A DNA stretch of 64,000 nucleotides from Rufibacter sp. LB8 (GCF_014876185.1 NZ_JADALJ010000001.1:3267501-3331500), one strand, 5' to 3'; positions 44,258 through 53,520 are shown, numbered from the stretch's first letter. Program-made: numbers and translations. Notes: a model not told the origin generated them from the letters alone.

Positions 44258-45187
44258 TTAGTAGCCAATAACCTTGTCTAATTTGTAGCGCGTTAATAAA
44301 GTATATGCTTTAGCTGTATCTCCTTTCTGAAGTGCTTCATAATAAGGTTTAAGTACTTCATTCGTCTTGGAAGTTGGTGCTTTCTTGTTCAAATATTGAT
44401 ACGCTTCGGCATAATAAGGATCAAGTTTATTGTCATCGAAACTAAGAATGGGAGAATTATCCATACCGGTCAACAAAGTAGATAAATATGCCTTCCTTTC
44501 AGCTTCTGCATGTTTCAGGAGAATAAAATCAGGGTGCTTTTGAACAAAGTTTTCCCACCAAATCACTCTATCAACCAATTGCGTAGGGCCAATAGTTAAA
44601 CCTGCATCTTCCTGGAAGCCTTCTTTGTTTTCCTTGTTAAGCTGAACCAGAAACTGCTTTAACGTTGGGCTTACAAATGGATAAAAATGCTTGGCTATAA
44701 AATCTCGTTCTTGTAACAGGTAAGTGAAACCCTCAGTCATGGCGACTTGAAATCCATTAGCCTCCATTGCTTGTCTATAAGTATTTAACTTTTTTGAAAG
44801 CTTTACTGGCGGTGCTCCTGCATAAGGCAACACTACTAACGGCGTATAATCTGTAGTATCTTTATAATGTACATCATTAATTGTATTGCTGGTTCTGAGA
44901 TAAAACTTTTCAAACAAGACATATCCAGAATCAGCTAATGAGTTTGACTGCCCTTTGAAAAGCGTTTTATACTTTTCTGCAGCCGCCGACATATTCTCTA
45001 CTTTTCCGCTATCTAGCTGTGCTAAGAACTGACGATACTCTTTTAATAATGTGTTTTCAGTTACTGCTTCTCTCGCAACTACTTGTTTGGGTGCAGTTTT
45101 TTCATGTGCTTCTGGCGCATTTTTCTGTTTACATGAAAATGCAAGGAAAAACGCAGCAATGGCATAAAAGAAGATTTGCTTCATCAC
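44258..45187 (-). CDS. Lipoprotein of unknown function
   Basis: A 309-residue lipoprotein (AAFFLAFSC, Cys 19) with a Lys/Ala-rich linker and a largely helical body (NKENKEGFQEDAGL, VIWWENFVQKHPDFILLKHA). Family not recognised. A+T-richer than its neighbours. The start may be the first or second Met (MMKQ). Confidence 0.7.
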   Translation of the reverse strand: MMKQIFFYAIAAFFLAFSCKQKNAPEAHEKTAPKQVVAREAVTENTLLKEYRQFLAQLDSGKVENMSAAAEKYKTLFKGQSNSLADSGYVLFEKFYLRTSNTINDVHYKDTTDYTPLVVLPYAGAPPVKLSKKLNTYRQAMEANGFQVAMTEGFTYLLQERDFIAKHFYPFVSPTLKQFLVQLNKENKEGFQEDAGLTIGPTQLVDRVIWWENFVQKHPDFILLKHAEAERKAYLSTLLTGMDNSPILSFDDNKLDPYYAEAYQYLNKKAPTSKTNEVLKPYYEALQKGDTAKAYTLLTRYKLDKVIGY

Positions 45188-45343
45188 AGTTTATAAAAGG
45201 TGAACCTTACAGGCAATGGAAGTAACCATTTACCAGCGGTATTTACAAAAATTCTCTTTCTAATATTTTTTAAAAACACTTCGCACCCACTTCATTCTTT
45301 GCTACATTAGCATCCAATCTACTCCCATCCAAAACTTGTCACA

Positions 45344-46612
45344 ATGACCAAATCCCTCTTATCATACCTGTACCTCGGGGCGCTCACCTTATCGCTGGGG
45401 TGCTCTTCGTGCTCCAAGGAAACGTCCACCAATATCAGCGGTACCTCTGCTAGCAAACCTGCTTCGTCAAATAAAACAAAACCAGGCCTAATCACCGGCG
45501 CTGACCAAACCGAAAAGTACGTGCCCTACCTCAAAGGCAAGCGCGTGGCCTTGGTGGTGAATCAAACCTCCATCATCGGGCAGAAATCAAGCGTTGACAG
45601 CTTGCAGACGTTGGGTGTGCAGATAGTGAAAGTGTTTGGGCCGGAGCACGGGTTCAGAGGCAATGCGAGCAACGGCACACACGTAGGCGATGAAGTAGAC
45701 GAGAAAACCGGCATTCCTATCATCTCTTTGTACGGCAAGAAACGGAAGCCCAGCAAAGAAGACCTGGCCAACGTAGACGTGCTGATCTATGACATTCAAG
45801 ACGTGGGCGTGCGCTTCTATACCAACATTAACACGCTGCGCGATGTGATGGAAGCCGCCGCGGAGCACAACGTGGAATTCATGGTGCTGGACCGCCCCAA
45901 CCCGCACGGCTACATGATTGACGGACCCATTCTGGACAAACAGTATTACTCCGGCATCGGGCAGTTTCCTATTCCTATTGCGCACGGCGTTACAGTAGGC
46001 GAGTTCGCCCAAATGGTGAACGGCGAAGGCTGGATGGAGAAAGGCTTGAAACTGAAGAACCTCAAGATCATCAAGATTGCCAATTACCACCATGACATGC
46101 CGTACGTGCTACCGGTCAATCCGTCGCCTAACCTGAACACGGCGCAGAGCATCATGCTTTACCCCAGCACCTGTCTGTTTGAAGGCACTATTTTGAACCA
46201 CGGCCGCGGCACCTATACGCCATTCACTATCTTGGGCGCGCCCGCGCTCAAAGGCAAGTACGAATTCAGCTACACGCCCGTGGGCATCAAAGGCATGAGC
46301 GAGACGCCACTGCACATGAACGAGGTCTGCTATGGCTTGGATTTGAGGAATTATGATGTGGAGCAGCTTCGCCAGAAACGCCAGATTAACCTGGGCTGGA
46401 TGATTGAACTCTACAACGCCTATCCGCAGAAAGAGAAGTTCTTTGACTCTTCTTACAGCCGCCAGATGGGCGTGATTGAGCGCCTCTACGGCACCGCCGA
46501 TTTACGGAAATACCTGGCCGAAGGCTGGTCTGAAGAGAAAATCAGGGAAACCTGGCAACCCGGCCTGGCCGCCTACAAAGAAATGCGGAAGAAGTACTTG
46601 CTCTACCCGTGA
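45344..46612 (+). CDS. NamZ-like exo-beta-N-acetylmuramidase (DUF1343)
   Basis: A 422-residue lipoprotein (LGALTLSLGC) with a DUF1343 domain. The family member NamZ removes terminal MurNAc from peptidoglycan fragments. Seen: LVVNQTSIIG, VKVFGPEHGFRG (catalytic-region Glu), VLIYDIQDVGVRFYT, DRPNPHGY and LYPSTCLFEG. It would recycle cell-wall sugars in the periplasm. Ends near a palindrome-derived terminator. Confidence 0.92.
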   Translation: MTKSLLSYLYLGALTLSLGCSSCSKETSTNISGTSASKPASSNKTKPGLITGADQTEKYVPYLKGKRVALVVNQTSIIGQKSSVDSLQTLGVQIVKVFGPEHGFRGNASNGTHVGDEVDEKTGIPIISLYGKKRKPSKEDLANVDVLIYDIQDVGVRFYTNINTLRDVMEAAAEHNVEFMVLDRPNPHGYMIDGPILDKQYYSGIGQFPIPIAHGVTVGEFAQMVNGEGWMEKGLKLKNLKIIKIANYHHDMPYVLPVNPSPNLNTAQSIMLYPSTCLFEGTILNHGRGTYTPFTILGAPALKGKYEFSYTPVGIKGMSETPLHMNEVCYGLDLRNYDVEQLRQKRQINLGWMIELYNAYPQKEKFFDSSYSRQMGVIERLYGTADLRKYLAEGWSEEKIRETWQPGLAAYKEMRKKYLLYP

Positions 46613-46630
46613 GTTAACTGAAACGACAGC

Positions 46631-46692
46631 GCCTGGTTTGGCGTCCATTTACAGAACAGAGCCCGGAAACGCATTTTCGGGCTCTGTTCTGT
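46631..46692 (+). terminator. NamZ-gene terminator built from palindrome arms
   Basis: ACAGAACAGAGCCCGGAAAC, loop GCA, then TTTTCGGGCTCTGTTCTGT (46651-46692): a long stem with arms in inside-out order. A worn left arm (GTTTGGCGTCCATTT) lies just upstream, as at htpG. Confidence 0.75.
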
Positions 46693-46770
46693 GTAAGTGG
46701 TTTTACGAAGTGAAGTTTCAACCAGAAGTTTCTGAGGCTTACCCACGCTTGCTACCAGTAAAATAATTTT

Positions 46771-46810
46771 CCGTTTTGGGGCTCATTTCTGAAAACGAAG
46801 CTCAAAACGG
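46771..46810. repeat. 40-bp palindrome copy 25
   Basis: CCGTTTTGGGGCTCATTTCT with right arm GAAAACGAAGCTCAAAACGG, six bases from the stop of the DoxX-like gene. Confidence 0.85.
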
Positions 46811-46815
46811 AAATT

Positions 46816-47613
46816 CTAACCAAGCACCATCGCTTTGTTTCTGCGGGTTTGCAGCCAAAAATTAGCCAGAAGCAACAACAGCAAAACTCCACTGACTGCC
46901 ACCACCATTTTTGGGGCGACGTCAGATTTCATGCCCAAGGTCACCAGCACCATATTCACCACGGCCAAGGATATCATTACTTTTTCCAGCCCGCGCAGCA
47001 CCTTAGAGTTCAGCAACAGCGCCGCCGTGAGCGTAAAGGTGAGCATGCCCAAGACCTGCGTAGCCAACAGATGGAACGGCGCAACCGCCATGGTCAACAG
47101 CCCAGCAACCAGCACCAGCCACGGCAGCACACCGGTCTTTAGCGGGTCTAACCGCGGGGCAGAAACGGGTTGGGGCGGCGCGGTGGAAAACAGAAACGTG
47201 AACTTCTGGTGTTCATAGGCCAGCAACAGCAGGTTGAGCAGCAGAAAAACCGCGTTCACATACGGCGTGCCGGTCCAGTTCTGCGAGATGGTCACGGCCA
47301 GAATGGAGAGGTTCATGGGCACCAGCATGACCGCGCCCAGCGTACTTAACCGCTGCGTGAACAGCAGCAAGCCGCACACCACCTGGCTGCCGGCCACCAC
47401 CTGCGCAAAGAAGCCCAACTGGTGCTTGGCCAGGGCTTCAATCAACCAAGGCGGACCAATCAACTGACCAAAATTCCCGCCCGTAAGCTTGCAGACGCCC
47501 GCCGAAAAAAAGATATACCCCAGAAACAACCTGATGAGCAACACCAGAAAATCTTTGTTCTGTAGCAGTTGGTGTTCAGTGGGGAGAAACGAGGGAGTAC
47601 GTGGCGTTTTCAT
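46816..47613 (-). CDS. DoxX-like membrane protein
   Basis: A 265-residue polytopic membrane protein of about seven segments. The start LIRLFLGYIFFSAGVCKLTG and the following LIGPPWLIEALAKHQLG are those of the DoxX/MauE-like superfamily, which includes partners of thiol or respiratory redox enzymes. No redox Cys pair is visible, so a specific role is not assigned. Confidence 0.75.
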   Translation of the reverse strand: MKTPRTPSFLPTEHQLLQNKDFLVLLIRLFLGYIFFSAGVCKLTGGNFGQLIGPPWLIEALAKHQLGFFAQVVAGSQVVCGLLLFTQRLSTLGAVMLVPMNLSILAVTISQNWTGTPYVNAVFLLLNLLLLAYEHQKFTFLFSTAPPQPVSAPRLDPLKTGVLPWLVLVAGLLTMAVAPFHLLATQVLGMLTFTLTAALLLNSKVLRGLEKVMISLAVVNMVLVTLGMKSDVAPKMVVAVSGVLLLLLLANFWLQTRRNKAMVLG

Positions 47614-47710
47614 ATCTCAAAGAAAAGCAGAGGATTGCGCCGTTTCAACTCTTTTAGACCAACCACCGCATCATCTAGACCAAGCCCCAAATTTTCCTGC
47701 CGCGGATTTT

Positions 47711-47750
47711 CCGTTTTAGGGCTCATTTCCAGAAATGAGCCCTAAAACGG
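47711..47750. repeat. 40-bp palindrome copy 26 (divergent gap)
   Basis: CCGTTTTAGGGCTCATTTCC with right arm GAAATGAGCCCTAAAACGG, a perfect inverted repeat whose arms share a compensated G to A / C to T change. Confidence 0.9.
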
Positions 47751-47908
47751 GGAAGGCTGTTACATTCGTTTAAAAACAGATTTAAACTATATAAAGTCCT
47801 TGCTTTATTTAATAAGGCTTGATTGCTTGCACTTTTTCTATAAATTGAAGACTCCATTTGTTTCAGGTTAAGCAGGTGGCCGCCACCTCAAACACAACCC
47901 TTTATTAC

Positions 47909-49429
47909 ATGAAAAAACGTTACGCATTTTTGCTCGCCTTCCTGGGCATGGGACAATTGGGCCTTGCCCAGCGGTCAGAATTAGAAGTAAAGACCAATTA
48001 CAAAAAAAATGGCATTCCGCGGGTAAGTGCCCGCATGTCAGACAAGGTCAATGACAACCTGTTTCTTATGTTCAAGGAAATTGACAAGAAGAAATCGGCT
48101 ATTGTGGCCTATGATGCCAACCTTACAGAAAAATTCAACATACCGCTCACTTACGGCGAAGATGCCAGCCCCCTGTTTAAATACAGCCCTACCGCTGAAA
48201 AGATCTTTGTGGTGGAAAGCTACGGCAAAACCAATCCTTACAGCAAAAAAGGGCATGGCTTTATAGCGTCTGTGTATGACGCGCAGGGCAAACAGCTCAA
48301 GCAGAAAACAGTGGAGTTGGACATACCAAGGATTTCGCCCACCCTGGAGGCCTCGCATGAAGCGCAGTTTTCTGAAAACGGGCAGTATTTCTACACCCTT
48401 GAAAAAGAAGGCAGAAAAGGCGAAGGCCCGGTGCTAACGGTGTATGACCTCCAGCTGGAGACGCTGTTCAAAAAAGAGATAAAATTAGGAGCCAAAGAAA
48501 AGATAGAGGCCTCGGCCATTGGCAATGACGGGGGCGTGGTGGCCGTGCTCTCTGATGCCAAGACCACCGCTAAATTTATCAAGCTAGACACCAAAGGCAA
48601 AGAAGTGGCCCGCCTGGCGGTAAAGCACAGCCTGCAGAACCGCGAGGCAATAGACCATTACACCCTTAAACTGGTAGGTGACCGAGCCCTTATTGCCGCG
48701 GAGAAAGTCTTCAACAAAAGCGAACTCATGGCCATCCATTTGTTTGACGCCGATTTTTCGGCCAAGACCACCAAGCTCTACAAAACCAAGGAGTTTAACA
48801 CTGAGTATGTGGCCCAGGTTTATGGCAAGGTACATGACAAAGATGTGCTGAACGGTGGCAAGACCTTCAGTAAAAAGTTTGACCGGCCCAAAAACATTAC
48901 GTTTATGGCAGTGCAGGAAATCATTATAGATGGCGCTAACATCTACCTGGTTTCTGAGGGAATCAAGCATAAAACTTCTGTTTCAACCTCTACCACACCA
49001 GTGGCAGGCGTCAGTGGCCAAATGAAGACCACTACCAAGTATACTCCTTTGCAATATGCAGAAGACATTCTCATCACTTCCTTTGAGAACGGCGAGAACA
49101 AATGGAACAGCCTTATAGGTCGTACTATGCTGCTCAGAGACCTGGGCGGCGCTGACATGCTCAAGGCCATGGTGAACCACAACTCCCAAGCCCTTCATAT
49201 TATCACGTCAGAATCGCCTAAAGGCGAACAGAAAGACATTTCCTTGTATGCCAGGTCTGTGAACAAAGCCACTGGTGAGATCAGCAGCCCCAAGCGCATT
49301 AAAGAAGGCAGTTTTATCACCTACACCAATTTTGCGTGCTGGTTAGATTCTAATAAAGTAGTCTTGTTCAGAAGCAACCAGGTGGCTTTTGGCAAAGGGT
49401 ACACCCTTGAGAAAGTAGCGTTGCAATAA
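47909..49429 (+). CDS. Secreted protein of unknown function
   Basis: A 506-residue protein with signal peptide (YAFLLAFLGMGQLGLAQ). The mature part alternates beta strands (VYDAQGKQLKQKTVELDIP, VAVLSDAKTTAKFIKLDTKG) in a manner suggesting a propeller-like or WD-like fold, but no family is recognised. ATG at 47858 is in frame upstream; 47909 gives the signal peptide. The next gene follows after 124 bases. Confidence 0.72.
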   Translation: MKKRYAFLLAFLGMGQLGLAQRSELEVKTNYKKNGIPRVSARMSDKVNDNLFLMFKEIDKKKSAIVAYDANLTEKFNIPLTYGEDASPLFKYSPTAEKIFVVESYGKTNPYSKKGHGFIASVYDAQGKQLKQKTVELDIPRISPTLEASHEAQFSENGQYFYTLEKEGRKGEGPVLTVYDLQLETLFKKEIKLGAKEKIEASAIGNDGGVVAVLSDAKTTAKFIKLDTKGKEVARLAVKHSLQNREAIDHYTLKLVGDRALIAAEKVFNKSELMAIHLFDADFSAKTTKLYKTKEFNTEYVAQVYGKVHDKDVLNGGKTFSKKFDRPKNITFMAVQEIIIDGANIYLVSEGIKHKTSVSTSTTPVAGVSGQMKTTTKYTPLQYAEDILITSFENGENKWNSLIGRTMLLRDLGGADMLKAMVNHNSQALHIITSESPKGEQKDISLYARSVNKATGEISSPKRIKEGSFITYTNFACWLDSNKVVLFRSNQVAFGKGYTLEKVALQ

Positions 49430-49553
49430 TCTGCTGTCTTTGCTGGTGGCGCCACCCGCGCCTGGCCTGGCCGCATGCCGGAGAAACCGGGTGCAGGTGG
49501 CGCTACCTAGACCGCTTTTCTACAGAGGATTGGTCTCCTTTAAATCAGAAGAA

Positions 49554-50162
49554 ATGAAAAAGATGGTTTGGCTAGCAGCCTTGCTGGTAATGTCTGTGAC
49601 GGGAAATGCCCTGGCGCAGAAGAAAAAAAACAATTGGCAGGTTGACAAAGTGCGGTTTGGGATAGGCAGTACGGTGGCGTTTATGCCGTTCAGAATGCAG
49701 AATTACTATGAGAACGAAGATGGGGAATATGAGGTGGAGGAAAAACCAAGCAAAGTAGTGACCGCCTTAGTCCGCGGTGAGCTATCCGTTCCGGTTTACC
49801 GCGCAGACACTTGGAGCGTAGGAGTTAAAACTGGCGTTGGGGTTGGCCTGCAAGGTGTTCCGCAGCCTGAGGGAGACTCAGAATCTGTTTTGGTGTATGA
49901 TTTTCCGCAATTTGCCTACTACCGGAACTACGCTACGCCGGTAGATTTTTCTTTGCTGCTGGGGTACAAGTATTCGCACTCCCATTTTTCAACCCATTTC
50001 GGCTTGGCCGGGGTAGAAGTAAAAGTAATAGAAAATGTTTGGTTACGGCTGTATGGCGCCCTAAACACCCAAGACTACCAACAACTAACACGGCAAGAAG
50101 CCATTCCTGCGCCTACCCACCAGCTCCGGGAGTTTGGTTTAACCGTTCTTACTTCGTTCTAA
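49554..50162 (+). CDS. Secreted protein of unknown function
   Basis: A 202-residue protein with signal peptide (VWLAALLVMSVTGNALAQ). Strand-rich and Tyr-rich (FYLPQFAYYRNYAT-like region VYDFPQFAYYRNYATPVD), with a C-terminal EFGLTVLTSF that looks like a barrel-closing strand, so a small outer-membrane barrel is possible. The upstream open frame to 49440 is GC-rich and non-coding in style. Confidence 0.68.
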   Translation: MKKMVWLAALLVMSVTGNALAQKKKNNWQVDKVRFGIGSTVAFMPFRMQNYYENEDGEYEVEEKPSKVVTALVRGELSVPVYRADTWSVGVKTGVGVGLQGVPQPEGDSESVLVYDFPQFAYYRNYATPVDFSLLLGYKYSHSHFSTHFGLAGVEVKVIENVWLRLYGALNTQDYQQLTRQEAIPAPTHQLREFGLTVLTSF

Positions 50163-50230
50163 GGAGGAACTACCTCTTTTGCAGGAGTACTTGATAAATT
50201 AGGAGTAATTTGGTAGTCAAACCAGAAATT

Positions 50231-50270
50231 CTGTTTTGGGGCTCATTTCCAGAAATGAGCCCCAAAACGG
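50231..50270. repeat. 40-bp palindrome copy 27 (convergent gap)
   Basis: CTGTTTTGGGGCTCATTTCC with right arm GAAATGAGCCCCAAAACGG, ten bases from the stop of the dioxygenase gene. Confidence 0.88.
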
Positions 50271-50279
50271 AATTTTTAT

Positions 50280-51203
50280 TTACACTCCAATCTTCACGGA
50301 GGTCATGGTCAAGGAGCCGCCCACCATCTTGTCATTGAAAAACGACGTCTGTTCGTCTTTGCCTTGCAAGCCTAGCGTGTATAAAAGCGGTAGGTAATGC
50401 TCTACCGTCGGGATGGCCAGTTGCGCCTCACGGCCCAGCGTCTGGTAATTGATCAACGGCTGGTGGTCACGGTTTAGAATAAGGTCCTTGAATTTTTCAT
50501 TGATAGTGTGGGTCCAGTCAAAGCCGCCGCCGTTAATCAGGTTCCAGTCCATCATGCGCAGGTTGTGCACCATGTTGCCGCTGCCCATAATCAAGACGCC
50601 TTTCTTGCGCAGCGCCTGCAGTTCTTGGGCTAGGTCATAGTGGTACTGCGGACGTTTGGTATAATCAATGCTCAACTGCAAGACTGGCACATTCGCCTCT
50701 GGAAACATATGCCGAACGATGGTCCAGGTGCCGTGGTCCAGGCCCCAGTCATGGTCTAGTTCCACTTCCGTAGATTTAATCAAGGCCGCTGTTTCTTTCG
50801 CCAATGCCGCATCTCCGGGCGCCGGGTACTGCACGTCAAACAAGGCCTTCGGGAAGCCGCCGAAGTCATGGATGGTCTGCGGGAAATCCATGGCCGTGAT
50901 TTTAGTACCCTTCGTGAACCAGTGCGCCGAAATCACCAAAACCGCGGTGGGCACTGGTATTTCCTGCGCCATTCTGCTCCAATGCTGGCTGAATTCATTG
51001 TCTTCAATACCGTTCATGGGTGAGCCGTGGCCCACAAACAGAATCGGCATGGTATAGTCTTGCGGTGATAAAGTATCTGTAAATTTCTTGAATGCTGATA
51101 ACGTAGTCATAGCCATAGCCCCTCCAGCGGCCAGTTTTATAAATTTCCTTCTTTCCACGGTAGTCAAAAAACTAAGTGAAGCGTGAACGGAGGTGCGGTC
51201 CAT
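50280..51203 (-). CDS. DODA-type extradiol dioxygenase with Tat-like signal
   Basis: A 307-residue protein of the LigB-like 4,5-DOPA dioxygenase (YgiD) family. Seen: ILFVGHGSPMNGIEDNEFS, VISAHWFTKG, LDHDWGLDHGTWTIVRHMFP (metal-binding His/Asp) and LIMGSGNMVHNLR. The N-terminus has a twin-arginine motif ERRKFIKLAAGGAMAMTTL, pointing to Tat export, unlike the cytoplasmic E. coli protein. ATG at 51203 is chosen; the frame extends to 51299 into a repeat. Confidence 0.88.
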   Translation of the reverse strand: MDRTSVHASLSFLTTVERRKFIKLAAGGAMAMTTLSAFKKFTDTLSPQDYTMPILFVGHGSPMNGIEDNEFSQHWSRMAQEIPVPTAVLVISAHWFTKGTKITAMDFPQTIHDFGGFPKALFDVQYPAPGDAALAKETAALIKSTEVELDHDWGLDHGTWTIVRHMFPEANVPVLQLSIDYTKRPQYHYDLAQELQALRKKGVLIMGSGNMVHNLRMMDWNLINGGGFDWTHTINEKFKDLILNRDHQPLINYQTLGREAQLAIPTVEHYLPLLYTLGLQGKDEQTSFFNDKMVGGSLTMTSVKIGV

Positions 51204-51294
51204 TTTAAAACAGGATTGGCGCAACTTCCCATTCACCATACAAAGGTCGGGCACCCGCCGCCGGAAAAGAATAAGGTAGTTTAAGAAATGGATT

Positions 51295-51553
51295 TGCACG
51301 CATTTCGTCCCCTTTGAAGGGGGGTGGAATGATGACTTCTGCTAGTAGCTGACCTTCCACATTTAGGCTAGCGCTAGACTTGCGGCAGAAGGAAGAGTTT
51401 CTGTTAAAAGATATATGGCGCGGAAGTTACTTCCGTGCCTTGCATTTCTAAAAGGCACGGAAGTAACTTCCGCGCCATAGAGTTGGGAATGGGAAATCAG
51501 CAAAAGTAAATCATCCCCCTACCCCATTCAAAGGGGGGACGGAATGCGTGCCA
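51295..51553. repeat. Composite inverted repeat C with GGAAGTTACTTCC core
   Basis: Outer arms TTGCACGCATTTCGTCCCCT...GGGGGG and CCATTCAAAGGGGGGACGGA...GCGTGCC; core TATGGCGCGGAAGTTACTTC (51414 on) facing GAAGTAACTTCCGCGCCATA (51459-51478), a nearly perfect 26-base inverted repeat. No gene between 51204 and 51587. Confidence 0.8.
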
Positions 51554-51587
51554 ATGCAGATAAATTTTACTTCGAGGAGAATTAAAG

Positions 51588-52178
51588 CTACGAAATGGAT
51601 TGCTGGTACAAATCCAGACCATCAGACTTGATAGTGCTGAAAAACTCTGGCGTGATGCCCAAGTAAGAGGCGATGTGGTACTGCGGAATGCGCTGGCTCA
51701 AACTGGGGAATTTAAGAAGGAAGTCTCTGTAATTTTGGGCGGCGGTCTGGGTCATGCCACTCAGCATTCGTTTCTTGAACGCGAAGTACCCGTTCTGCAG
51801 CAATTTTCTAAAGAACAGATTGAATACTGGGAATTCCTGCGTGAGCGCTTCAAAGGCCTGAATGTTAATCTGCACAAACTGCGTGGATTCAAGTGCTTGA
51901 ATAGATAGCAGCGCCGGTTTGTTGAACGCCACATCACTAATCCAGTAACTTTCCACGGCAAATTCCAAGTTTACTTCCTTGCCACTTTGGTCTACAATAA
52001 AAGACCGAAGGCAGCCGCTGTTCACAAAATATAAAGCATGGTTTAACTCGCCGGTACGCAGCAGAAATTCTTTCTTCTTCGCCTCTTTGGTCTCACAAAT
52101 AGCCAGAAACGCCGCTTCCTCTTCTGGGGAAAGTGCGGCATGTTGGGCAAGGGCAGTGATGATGGCGGTGGGTGGCAA
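51588..52178 (-). CDS. Crp/Fnr family transcription regulator
   Basis: A 196-residue regulator: cyclic-nucleotide-binding-like barrel (LLRTGELNHALYFVNSGCLR, about 40-60, and FAVESYWISDVAF) and a winged helix-turn-helix (IPQYHIASYLGITPEFFSTI). No cyclic nucleotide Arg-Ser motif is obvious, so the ligand is unknown. It precedes the dioxygenase gene on the same strand but a large repeat separates them. Confidence 0.88.
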   Translation of the reverse strand: MPPTAIITALAQHAALSPEEEAAFLAICETKEAKKKEFLLRTGELNHALYFVNSGCLRSFIVDQSGKEVNLEFAVESYWISDVAFNKPALLSIQALESTQFVQINIQAFEALTQEFPVFNLFFRKLLQNGYFAFKKRMLSGMTQTAAQNYRDFLLKFPSLSQRIPQYHIASYLGITPEFFSTIKSDGLDLYQQSIS

Positions 52179-52255
52179 GGTGGTGTGAGTGTTAAGTTGT
52201 TGGTAATAAAGTATTAATAACTATTGAGTTGTTCATGAACGCAAGCAAGTCGCAA

Positions 52256-52492
52256 ATTCTCCCCTTGAGGGGAGATAAGAGGGGTGTTTACATCAGGTGG
52301 TCTAAGGTTGTTGATATTGTAGGGGCGTATTGCATACGCCCTACACATGCCAGATAAATGCATTCGGCCATTTCATTGTAGGAAAAGGTTTGCCAGGGCC
52401 ACCGCATAGGGCGTATGCAATACGCCCCTACAAATCAGGAATGTACCATCAGCAGGTGTAAACATCCCCCTGCCCCCTTCAAAGGGGGAATC
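52256..52492. repeat. Composite nested inverted repeat B
   Basis: Outer TTCTCCCCTTGAGGGGAG...GGGGTGTTTACA and TGTAAACATCCCCCTGCCCC...AAGGGGGAA; inner GTAGGGGCGTATTGCATACG (52319-52343) facing CGTATGCAATACGCCCCTAC (52409-52432). Same design as element A. The 52179-52567 gap has no gene. Confidence 0.82.
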
Positions 52493-52524
52493 CGATCTTG
52501 GCGAAGGTTTTAGGGATTCGGTTT

Positions 52525-52564
52525 CCGTTTTTGGGCTTTGTTTCTGAAATGAAGCCTAAAACAG
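52525..52564. repeat. 40-bp palindrome copy 28
   Basis: CCGTTTTTGGGCTTTGTTTC with right arm GAAATGAAGCCTAAAACAG, four bases from the stop of the nitronate monooxygenase gene. Confidence 0.82.
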
Positions 52565-52567
52565 ATT

Positions 52568-53515
52568 TTATTGCCACTCTCCACAGAACTTCTGCTTAGC
52601 GTCTAGGAACTCCTGCCACATCTCCTGCACAATCTCCCCGGCGGGTTTGATGTCTTTCACCAGGGCGGCAATCTGGCCAATTTCCAGTTCACCTTCTTCC
52701 AGGTCACCTTCATACATGCCGCGTTTGGAGCGCCGGGAGCCGAGGAGTTCTGCTAATTCTAAGGTAGACGCTCCGCGCAGTTCAGCGGCTTTCACGTCTT
52801 GGTAGAATTTGTTTTTGAGCAGGCGCACGGGCGTGAGTTGTTTTAGGGAAAGTTCGGTGTCGCCTTCCTGGGCAGAGACTACAAGGTCTTTGAAGGCTTG
52901 GTGCGCGCTGCTTTCCAGACTGGCCACAAACCTACTGCCTACTTGCACGCCCTCGGCCCCCAAGGCCAACGCCCCGAAGATACCGGCTCCGTTCGCAATT
53001 CCGCCCGCCGCAATTAAGGGTAGGTTTACGGCTTGGCGCACCATGGGAATTAAGCAGAAGGTGGTGGTTTCTTCGCGGCCATTGTGGCCACCGGCTTCAA
53101 ACCCTTCCGCCACGATGGCGTCTACCCCGGCTTCCTCGCATTTGCGCGCGAACTTGACGTTGCTCACCACATGGATGACTTTGGCACCGTTGTCTTGGAG
53201 TAGCTTCGTCCAGGTCTTCGGGTTGCCTGCCGAGGTGACGACCACAGGTACTTTCTCTTCCATGATAATCTTGAAATGCTCTTCCAGGTTGGGGTACAGC
53301 AAGGGCACGTTCACACCGAAGGGTTTGTCAGTGGCTTTTTTGCACTTCTGGATGTGTTCGCGCAGCGTGTCTGGGTACATGGAGCCCGCGCCAATCAGGC
53401 CCAGTCCGCCCGCGTTGCTCACCGCCGACGCCAGTTTCCAGCCGCTGCACCAAATCATGCCGGCTTGTATGATGGGGTATTGGATGTTGAAAAGTTGTGT
53501 GATTCTGTTGGTCAT
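52568..53515 (-). CDS. Nitronate monooxygenase / NPD-type flavoprotein
   Basis: A 315-residue FMN-dependent TIM barrel of the 2-nitropropane dioxygenase/FabK family. Seen: YPIIQAGMIWCSG, VSNAGGLGLIGAG, VPVVVTSAGNPKTW, AIVAEGFEAGGHNGREETT (flavin-site region) and PLIAAGGIANGAGIFGALAL. It oxidises nitroalkanes or acts on enoyl compounds; the true substrate is not clear. A TATCAGGTAGCA repeat precedes its start. Confidence 0.9.
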   Translation of the reverse strand: MTNRITQLFNIQYPIIQAGMIWCSGWKLASAVSNAGGLGLIGAGSMYPDTLREHIQKCKKATDKPFGVNVPLLYPNLEEHFKIIMEEKVPVVVTSAGNPKTWTKLLQDNGAKVIHVVSNVKFARKCEEAGVDAIVAEGFEAGGHNGREETTTFCLIPMVRQAVNLPLIAAGGIANGAGIFGALALGAEGVQVGSRFVASLESSAHQAFKDLVVSAQEGDTELSLKQLTPVRLLKNKFYQDVKAAELRGASTLELAELLGSRRSKRGMYEGDLEEGELEIGQIAALVKDIKPAGEIVQEMWQEFLDAKQKFCGEWQ

Positions 53516-53520
53516 TGGTT

